Assembly: GCA_943736015.1 (NCBI GenBank)
Contig: OX031062.1
Span: forward strand, 64,501 to 128,500
Reading direction: 5' to 3'
Source of the DNA: Tridacna crocea
Taxonomy: Eukaryota; Mollusca; Bivalvia; Cardiida; Cardiidae
DNA: 64,000 nucleotides
In this document: in pieces, positions 57,412 through 64,000 of the stretch
How the letters are laid out: the number at the start of each line of letters is the position of its first letter
Numbering within the stretch: the first letter of the stretch is position 1
Notes under the pieces: generated by a model
Databases searched by the model: none
What the model was told of the DNA's origin: nothing
The model's input: the letters and a program-made list of their open reading frames with translations, nothing else
Made by a program: the position numbers and the translations under genes

Positions 57412-57599
57412 TCATGAACGTCAATTTCGTCAAGATAAAAAGAAAAAAAAAGCAGGTCACCTTTTTTAACTCGGTTGATTGCGTAATAATAAAGATTATA
57501 CCATCGTGTAATAAACAGCTGAAATAAACAAGGCAATTAATTAACAGGTCGCATTTAGATTACTCGTGGCACGCAAATGACACGGAAATACAGCTGTGG

Positions 57600-57811
57600 A
57601 CCCTTAACAGTACAATCCCGTGACTATCTACCCTTAAATAAAAGCCTTTTGAAAATATTGTGTGAAAAGGGAGAAAATGCTGGTTACCAGTATTTTCTCC
57701 TTTTTCCCACAATATTTTCTAACATAAAAAGTAAGAAATTCCGGTTTTTTAGCCACATTTTTATTGTATTCTGCAAATGGTTTCAAATTTTGCAAGTTGG
57801 TAAAGATTTTA
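57600..57811 (+). repeat. TTAA hairpin MITE
   Basis: AACAGTACAATCCCGTGACT start, core AATGCTGGTTACCAGTATT, end AAGTTGGTAAAGATTTT. Confidence 0.85.
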
Positions 57812-57965
57812 CCCTTTACCAACCACAACAAAAATTGTAAACTTGTGCATTTCTAAGCACTCGCTAACAACAAAAATAGTCTTCTTCCTAAAGTTGTGTT
57901 GATTGTCCATGAAAAGATAGGAATCATTGTGGGAAAAATCAGTTTTTCCACAATGTTTTATATGC
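57807..57965 (-). repeat. Hairpin MITE, shortened
   Basis: ACCCTTTACCAACCACAACA start; mini-core ATTGTGGGAAAAATCAGTTT/TTCCACAATG; right end lost. Confidence 0.75.
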
Positions 57966-58256
57966 TTGTAAAATAATGGGAATTATTTCTTTTGGTCAAA
58001 GGGAAAAAATATATGCACGCGTCTTGACGTGTGCTCTATTTTCATCCATATTAAGGACTAGACAGATATATGTGTGTCACTCCGATGGGGATATATACAT
58101 GTAGGGCAAATCTTGGTCGAAATATACATGATGTCATTTAGAGCTTAGCTGTAATACTTCTAAAACAAAATTTTGACCTGGAAATGAAGGAAATGCTTGT
58201 AACTCCTTTTCCCGAGCTGGAAATGGAGAAAATGCTAGTTCTTCCCATTCACAGGA

Positions 58257-58365
58257 CTGAGACCCGGTAGGGCCGCCAGTGGTGGACAGAACTTTGGAAT
58301 AGGGTTTTCATTGGTTCGATCCCAAGTTCGTCTAAATTTCTTCCCGGAGATTGATAAGAGAAAAT
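58257..58365 (+). repeat. tRNA-derived SINE head, decayed
   Basis: GACCCGGTAGGGCCGCCAGT at the A-box position, B-box TTGGTTCGATCCCAAG, then TTCTTCCCGGAGATTGATAA. The body is lost. Confidence 0.65.
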
Positions 58366-58756
58366 GTACGAGCTCGTACACCATTTCTTGCTAGTCTGTC
58401 CAAAATTTTCCGATATAGATCTAAATACATCAAGAATCACTTTTATAACTGGCCAACGATTCGAAAGTTAGAAAATCTCTTAACTTCTTCTTCTAAAAAT
58501 ACTATCATAATATTAGCAAAGTTTATATTTCTTTCAAATAAAACCTGTTCGTAATTTGTGCACTATATCATCATGTGCTCTTCAGTTATCGAATGCATTC
58601 ATTTTTCTGCTATGATACATTTGTATTTGTACTTGCTTTAAACACATTACGTTTTTAAGCTATAAAAAATGTATATATGTATTGTTGTCGAACAAAATCT
58701 TTTGCATTTTCTAAATGTAAATGCATGAGCATGGACGAAAAGAGAATGCACTCGAT

Positions 58757-58823
58757 CGATCCATCCATCAATCCATTCATCCATTCAATCAATCAATCAA
58801 TTAATCAATCAAATTATTATTCA
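58757..58823 (+). repeat. (ATCC)n/(AATC)n microsatellite
   Basis: ATCCATCC units grade into CAATCAATCAAT units. The ATCAATCAAT part resembles the SINE 3' tails here. Confidence 0.9.
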
Positions 58824-59257
58824 AATCGCATATACATGATATACGAACAAGCAAGCACAGCTAACATACAAATATAATTGCAAATAGTGACCGAAAATTG
58901 GTATGCTGAATACAATCAATGAAGCGAAAATAATGAATACCTGACAAAAAATCGTGTACATGTATAGCATTATTATAGATAGAAAAGTCAAATTGGTGAA
59001 ATGAGGTACCATGATAAGTCAAGCGGTGACACAGTCTAGTAGAAGCTACAATATTTTATCGAAATATCGAAAGGCACCTCTGTCAAGTACACAAAATCGA
59101 ATATGACAAAACAAAGAAATGTCAACATATCTAAATTCGACATTACACAGACCGTCAAAAGGTCGAAAATGCCATGTTTATAGCGATGATATGTCTATGA
59201 CAAAATGTCGTAATCTTATCAATAAACAAACGGACGTATTTATACGGCAAAATTTAA

Positions 59258-59488
59258 TTAACCCTTTGCCAAACAATGACGACTTTTAACGCCCCTGAAA
59301 AAAAGAAGGCTTTTGAAAACATTGTGGGAAAATGAGAAAATGCTGGTTCCCAGCATTTTCTCCTTTTCCCACAATGTTTTCTATCTTATAAAAGAAAAGT
59401 CATTTCATATGAGCCACATTGAAATTGTCATCAGCAAATGCTTTCAATTGGCACAGGTCTAAAATTTTGTCATGTGGTAAAGGGCTAA
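59258..59488 (+). repeat. TTAA hairpin MITE
   Basis: TTAACCCTTTGCCAAACAAT start, core AATGCTGGTTCCCAGCATT, end CATGTGGTAAAGGGCTAA. Confidence 0.91.
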
Positions 59489-59489
59489 C

Positions 59490-59610
59490 CCTTCAGTTGC
59501 TAATTGCGACTCGCTGACCATTTGCTGACCGTGTAGATCAAGATCAGACTACACAGAACGTGCTGTCTGATCTTGGATTTACACTGTCCTATACGTAGGT
59601 ATCTCCCCCT
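59490..59610 (+). repeat. GATCAAGATCAGACTACACA repeat, truncated
   Basis: Shares CTGACC.TGTAGATCAAGATC, ACACAGAACGTGCTGTCTGA and TGTCC.ATACG with 55172-55361. The 3' part is missing. Confidence 0.65.
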
Positions 59611-59636
59611 CTTCTCTCACAGAAATAGCAATTTGA

Positions 59637-59807
59637 GTTTTGACCCTATACTAAACAATCCCTGGTTTTTCACGACCCTGATGAAGAAGCCTTTTGAAAA
59701 CACCGTGGGAAAAAGGAGAAAACGATGGTAACGATGGTTACCAGCATTTTCTCCTTTTCCCACAATGTTTTCTTCCGCACCCAAAGCACACTTTAATTTT
59801 TGGGTTA
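59637..59807 (+). repeat. TTAA hairpin MITE, shortened long arm
   Basis: CCTATACTAAACAATCCCTG start; the centre holds a small duplication (ACGATGGTAACGATGGTTAC). It ends at TTAA shared with the next copy. Confidence 0.82.
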
Positions 59808-59985
59808 ACTCTTTACCAAATGTCAAAATTTTGGACATGCCCTGATTGAAATCATTCGTAGGCGCGAAATTGAAAGTTCGTGTATCTCAAATGGTAAGAT
59901 TTATCCATAGGAAATTAGAGTGCATTGCGGGAACAGGAGAAACTGCCGGTTACCTGCATTTTCTACTTTTTCCACGGTGTTTTAA
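59804..59985 (-). repeat. TTAA hairpin MITE, right end lost
   Basis: TTAACTCTTTACCAAATGTC start, core ACTGCCGGTTACCTGCATT, short arm truncated. Confidence 0.82.
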
Positions 59986-60047
59986 AAAGCATTATTATAC
60001 AATCAATATCTTTTCCTTATAATTTGCAGTTGTCTGATAGGGTAAAA

Positions 60048-60160
60048 ACATTGTGGAAAAAGAGGAAATTGCTCGTTCCGAGCAATTACTCCTTTTCCCA
60101 CAATGTTTTCAAAAACCTGCCCCAGCAAGATCGTAAAAACAAGGATTTGTTTGTAAATAG
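60048..60160 (-). repeat. Hairpin MITE, GCTCGTTACGAGC-type core
   Basis: Arms AACATTGTGGAAAAAGAGGA and the inverse around AATTGCTCGTTCCGAGCAATT; the ends are lost. Confidence 0.8.
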
Positions 60161-60280
60161 TCAAACTTTGTCATTTTTTCCACTGTGTTTTCAGAAGTCA
60201 TATTCCTTATGGTCTCTAAAAACTCGTGGTTGATTTGTATTTGTGTTTGTTTGAGATACTGTTTGCAGGAGAAATATTGC

Positions 60281-60509
60281 TTAACCCATTACCACACAAT
60301 CCCTACTTTTGATGCCTCTGAGAAAGAAGCCTTTTGAAAACACTATGGGAAAAGGAGAAAATGCTGGTAACCAGCATTTTCTCCTTTTCCCAAAGTGTTT
60401 TCTACCCTTCCCAGAACTAGTTTCTATTTTTTAGTCACCTTTATTTTGTCGTCTGCAAAGGCTTTGAATTTGGACCAGTCTAAAATTTTCTCGTGTGGGA
60501 AAGATTTAA
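60281..60509 (+). repeat. TTAA hairpin MITE, consensus-like
   Basis: TTAACCCATTACCACACAAT start, perfect AATGCTGGTAACCAGCATT centre, end GTGTGGGAAAGATTTAA. Confidence 0.92.
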
Positions 60510-60898
60510 AGTAGTATTCATTGTTGACTAGTCTTTTTCTCCACAATGTTTTCAAAAGCCTGCTCCCTTTTGAAGTTTAAAACTCGGAATTGCTTTGTAA
60601 AAGAATAAAGGTAAACATTGCTTGAAAAGCACTCGTTGTGACAGGTCATTTTCCTTGATCTATAAATAAACCCTTCGGCACCTCTTTTGTGTGCAATAAT
60701 GTAAACAAACCCCGACAGATGTCGGCTTGTCAAAAGGGGCCAAAATCCCCTCCCTTATCAAAGGGGTCTGAACAAAGGCTATTTATCGTGACAAAGGGTA
60801 GCCCCTAGCGGTAAATCCATTGTCGGCCCCGGGAGTAACTGGATATTAAAAACTCGTTTATTCTTATCAGATTGCCTGGTGTAGACAATTTTGATATT
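60510..60898. other. Intergenic, unassigned
   Basis: A MITE half-core (TTTTTCTCCACAATGTTTTC near 60534). A more GC-rich patch at 60700-60840 without a coding frame. Confidence 0.4.
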
Positions 60899-61223
60899 AT
60901 TTCTTTACCAGACGACAAAATTTTATCTTTGACCAAATTCAAAGGACTTGCAGATGAAAAATTAAATCACTTCCAAACGACAAAATTGTAGGTTTGTCCA
61001 AATTGAAAGAATTTGCAGACGACAAAATAAATCTGACTAAAAATTTGAAATTTGTTTTGTGAAGGATAGAAAACATTGTGGGAAAAGGAGAAAATGCTGG
61101 TAACCAGCATTTCCTCCTTTTCCCACAATGTTGTTACCAGCATTTTCTCCTTCTCCCACATTGATTTCAAAAGGGTCCCATCTCAGGGTTGTTAAAAGTT
61201 GGGATTGTGAGGTAAAGAGTTAA
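60899..61223 (-). repeat. Composite hairpin MITE
   Basis: A 65-bp start fragment, then a full copy from 60963 whose right stem arm is present twice (a second TTACCAGCATTTTCTCCTTC at about 61134); end GGTAAAGAGTTAA. Confidence 0.85.
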
Positions 61224-61474
61224 ACGAACTAAATTCATGGAGTTTTATCTATCGAATAATAGAAAACATTTAAAATTCCCCTTTTTCCACAATGTTAAAA
61301 GCATTGTTCTTGAAGATCGTTTAAGCACGGAGCTTTTTTTTCTCAGAAGTAAAATTAAAAAAAGCTGACAATTGACATTACACGATTTGAAAATGATGGA
61401 TTTTATAGGATGGCAAGTCCTTCCGTTCTCGAGGGATAAAAAAAAATATCAGTATACGATACCGACCGCTTCGT

Positions 61475-61694
61475 CTTAAAATGGGTAGAAAAACATTGTA
61501 AGAACAGAGGGAAATGCTGGTAACCAGCATTTTCTCCTTTTCCCTTTATGTTTTGTAAGGCTATCCACCTCAGGGTCGTTAAAGTGCGAGACTGTGTAGT
61601 AAAGGGTTGAACAACGGGTGTGTGTGGTAAAGGGTTGAACAACGGGTCTGTGTGGTAAAGGGTTGAACAACGGGTTTGTGTGGTAAAGGGTTAT
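61475..61694 (-). repeat. Hairpin MITE with repeated end
   Basis: Core AATGCTGGTAACCAGCATT, short arm CCACCTCAGGGTCGTTAAAG. The GTGTGGTAAAGGGTT terminus is repeated in 28-bp units (see 61593-61694). Confidence 0.85.
61593..61694 (+). repeat. 28-bp tandem repeat of a MITE terminus
   Basis: Units 61593-61620, 61621-61648 and 61649-61676, plus 18 bp, each TGTGTGGTAAAGGGTTGAAC followed by AACGGGTN. Differences between units are one or two bases. Confidence 0.95.
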
Positions 61695-61901
61695 CGGAAA
61701 ATTAACCCTTTACTCACTGAGTGCAGGAATTTCAAATCCTTTGTTCTTTGAAGGGTTCTCTTTCAAAATTGAAACCAGGAATTTAAAACCCAATACCATT
61801 TGTCCTTTGAATTTTTCTTTCTTAGTATTTAAATCACTGCACCTCGGTGGATGTCTTTTGAAGAATCGAAAGTTCTTTTCTGGTTATTGCTCATGTCTGC
61901 A

Positions 61902-62101
61902 TTAACTCATTACAAAACGACAATTTTTTAGGCTTGTCCAAATCGAAAGAACTTACAGAACACAAAATAAAACTGATTCAAAATTTGAAATTTGTGTTGG
62001 GAAGGGTAGAAAACATTGTGTGTGAAGTAGAAAATGCTGGTTACTAAAGGCTTCTTTCTCAGGATCGTCAAAAGTATAGGGACTCTGTGGTAATTGTTTA
62101 A
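61902..62101 (-). repeat. TTAA hairpin MITE, right stem lost
   Basis: TTAACTCATTACAAAACGAC start, left stem GAAAACATTGTGTGTGAAGT, then AATGCTGGTTACTAAAGGCT; TTAA end. Confidence 0.83.
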
Positions 62102-62492
62102 AAGAAATTTTTTACGGTCTTAAAGATTTGAACAAAAGGACGATTGTAAAATTGTTAAATGATGAAAAAAATATGTGTAATATTGATTATAAACGTGAAA
62201 GACACTTTTTAGCAGCTTCGCAATCCCTGCATACTCAAAGTTTAAATTGGAAAAACCTCAACTCTCATCCCATATTGGACGAATTTGTAGGATGTAGGCT
62301 CTTTCCGTGTTGTGGGCATATTAGTATTCGATATTGGTCATTTGGCAGGAAGAATCTGAAAAAAAAAAAAATACCAGAGAGAATCGATACCGGGAAGTCC
62401 GTGTCCGAGGGGTTTGGGGCGGCCTTATTTTAATAATGCAAGTGCTGCAACTAGACTTTGTTACTGGATTGATAGAATGTGCACTTCAATTT
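62102..62492. other. Intergenic, unassigned
   Basis: Two overlapping plus-strand frames of 70-100 codons have no recognisable domain and no splice or promoter support. Confidence 0.4.
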
Positions 62493-62727
62493 AATAAACC
62501 CTTTACCAAACAATCCCTGGTTTTCACGACCCACAGGAAGAAGCTAGCCCTCTGAAAACATTGTCGGAAAAGGAGAAAATGCTGGTAATCAGCATTTTCT
62601 CCTTTTTCCACAATGTTTTCTACTCTTCTCAAGTTAAGTTCAAATTTTTCAGTTACGTTTATTTTGCCGTCTGCGAGTGCTTTCAATTTGGACCAGTCAA
62701 AAAATTTTGTCGTTTGGGAAAGGGTTA
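62493..62727 (+). repeat. TTAA hairpin MITE
   Basis: TAAACCCTTTACCAAACAAT start, core AATGCTGGTAATCAGCATT, end GTCGTTTGGGAAAGGGTTAA. Confidence 0.9.
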
Positions 62728-63038
62728 ATTTTGGATTTACAGAAACGACAGAAAGTCATATGAATCTTGCTGAGACATGAGACCGTAGCGACCTGTAAAT
62801 CTGCACCCGTATTCACCAGCCATTCTTGAAAATTTTCTTCCAAATTTTAAAGTAACACAACTTCTGATTGGCCAAAGCGAATGGTGTGTTAGTCTTTTGA
62901 TAGAAAATGACATTTTTATATGTAGGCAATACAATGAGAAAATGGGGCTAAGTGCATTTGCAAGCAGTATTGGTCAATGTCAGCCTGAGCAATCCAACTT
63001 TTTGCCTATTTCTTTTGCCTTTTTATTTACTCTGCATG

Positions 63039-63231
63039 TTTAACTCTCTACCACACAATCCCGACTTTTAACGACCCTAGGGATGCAGGTAACCACCATT
63101 TTCTCCTTTTCCCTCAATGTTATCTACCATATCATATAAAGAAATCGTCTGTTTAGGTACATTCAATATGTTGCCTGCAAATGCTTTAAATTTGGTCTAG
63201 GCCTGAATTTTGTCCTTTGGTAAAGAGTTAA
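63039..63231 (+). repeat. TTAA hairpin MITE, left stem lost
   Basis: TTAACTCTCTACCACACAAT start; only the right half of the core remains (GGTAACCACCATTTTCTCCT); TTAA end. Confidence 0.85.
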
Positions 63232-63689
63232 GGACCGAAATACATGTATCTCAGGGTAATGTTAGATTTTGAACCAATTGGATGATATGGATGAATCCAT
63301 AAATACTGATCAGCAATGTGGCTTGCTCAGTGTTATGAAGCCCGTCCGATAAAGATAGAAAAAATAGATTTGTATGCAAAAAGGATTCAATTCATCTAGT
63401 TCTATTTCAAAATTACAACGGTGCGATTGTCACTTAGGCTACTCTACATTCCCTGTAAACCTCATAACCCGATCAATATCCCAACATCAAAGACAAAACC
63501 TGAATTTTATACAAAATATGATTAATGTTTCTTTCCAAAGAGCACAAAATAATCATGATTAACTCTACACAATCATTAAGAAATACTGAAATAAATTTAA
63601 GTTATTGTGAAATGTTACACTCGAGATTATGCCAGATATTTCTATATTGACAAATACCGTTGAGAGTTTTTAGAAGGTTTACAGTAGCG
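63232..63689. other. Intergenic, unassigned
   Basis: AT-rich, with no supported feature. Confidence 0.4.
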
Positions 63690-63910
63690 GTGACGCACTG
63701 GATACACAAGTTGACCTACTACTTTACGTATTTTTGTTTACAAGTCATTGTCTATATTTAGCTTCACCATATTTGGGCTGATATATGCGTGACGTGTTAA
63801 GTATCGCACTTTTTGATTGGTCGAGACGAAAACGTCAGTGCATATGACGTATAGATTTGGGATAGAGAACTAACACTAACGCCATTGTTGACCAAGTTAC
63901 AAGACAGGGT
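63690..63910 (+). promoter_or_regulatory. Possible promoter near right window edge
   Basis: Contains GCGTGACGTG (63789) and CATATGACGTAT (63841), both CRE-like, and TTTTTGATTGGTCGAG (63810), an inverted CCAAT box. Purine-rich, repeat-free sequence follows to the edge. This could be the start of a plus-strand gene beyond the window; inference only. Confidence 0.25.
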
Positions 63911-64000
63911 AGACGCTAAAAGAGATTGGGAAAAGATCGGGCGTTGGCCGAAAGGAAAAGGAAACTCAAGTTTTAGACAGAGTAATAGTGATCACAAGTA

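Larger units (their letters stand above)
57966..59257. other. Intergenic, mostly unassigned
   Basis: Apart from the SINE head and microsatellite listed separately, no feature is supported. Confidence 0.45.

Noticed and set aside
57155..57536. Four overlapping open frames of 89-101 codons, Asp-rich, Met/Thr-rich, Ile/Val-rich and His/Arg-rich
   Set aside because: All are readings of a GAT/GAC microsatellite; none is a gene.
62128..62555. Two overlapping plus-strand frames
   Set aside because: No recognisable domain, no splice signals in context, and the second runs into a MITE.

Overview
The window looks like nuclear DNA of a bivalve mollusc. It is AT-rich and intron-rich, has one recognisable host gene with GT-AG introns, and carries several tRNA-headed SINEs, BEL/Pao, hAT and Mutator-like elements and a very large number of short hairpin transposons. 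The bivalve assignment rests on the style of the repeats and on the gene's divergence from vertebrates; species cannot be named from this sequence alone.

Host gene. About 6.97-30.23 kb (possibly to about 33.5 kb) on the minus strand holds a thymine-DNA glycosylase gene (TDG). Seven coding exons can be placed to the base, with matching intron phases: 30170-30231, 23593-23776, 22548-22617, 21685-21817, 10533-10615, 9119-9195 and 6966-8396. The catalytic GINPG segment, the GHH-PGPGNHFW segment and the VMPSSSARC insertion loop are intact. The last exon encodes a long low-complexity tail with repeated I-K-Q-E (SUMO acceptor-like) motifs not seen in this number in vertebrate TDG. A YY1-like/NF-Y-like cluster near 33.5 kb is a possible promoter.

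Nested transposons in TDG introns. One intron (10616-21684) contains a hAT element (11543-21594, 8-bp target duplication AAAAAAAT). A BEL/Pao retrotransposon (12536-21221, 5-bp duplication AGGTC) is inserted in it, with two 1246-bp LTRs that read as identical. Its gag-pol frame is open for 1686 codons and then broken by a frameshift inside integrase. Another intron (23777-30169) holds a 4.56-kb element of unclear class with 29-bp inverted ends (24001-28557), itself inside an older repeat and hit by a SINE.

Rest of the window. 33.5-40.2 kb carries several clean non-autonomous DNA transposons, including a Mutator-like element (38258-40172) with about 320-bp inverted ends full of TACGGTACCGTA palindromes and a remnant of a transposase N-terminus. 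41.1-52.7 kb is a direct tandem duplication of a roughly 5.64-kb unit. The second copy carries a 258-bp insertion with a 9-bp target duplication, and copy 1 preserves the empty site. 52.7-64 kb is repeat-rich intergenic DNA, perhaps ending at the promoter of a gene beyond the right edge.

Dominant repeat. About 60 full or partial copies of a roughly 220-bp TTAA-flanked hairpin MITE occur throughout. The centre is a near-perfect palindrome around GGTAACC or, in a second subfamily, GCTCGTTACGAGC, and paired changes in the two arms preserve the stem. No transposase for it is present. No rRNA, CRISPR, bacterial-type operon or convincing functional tRNA gene was seen.
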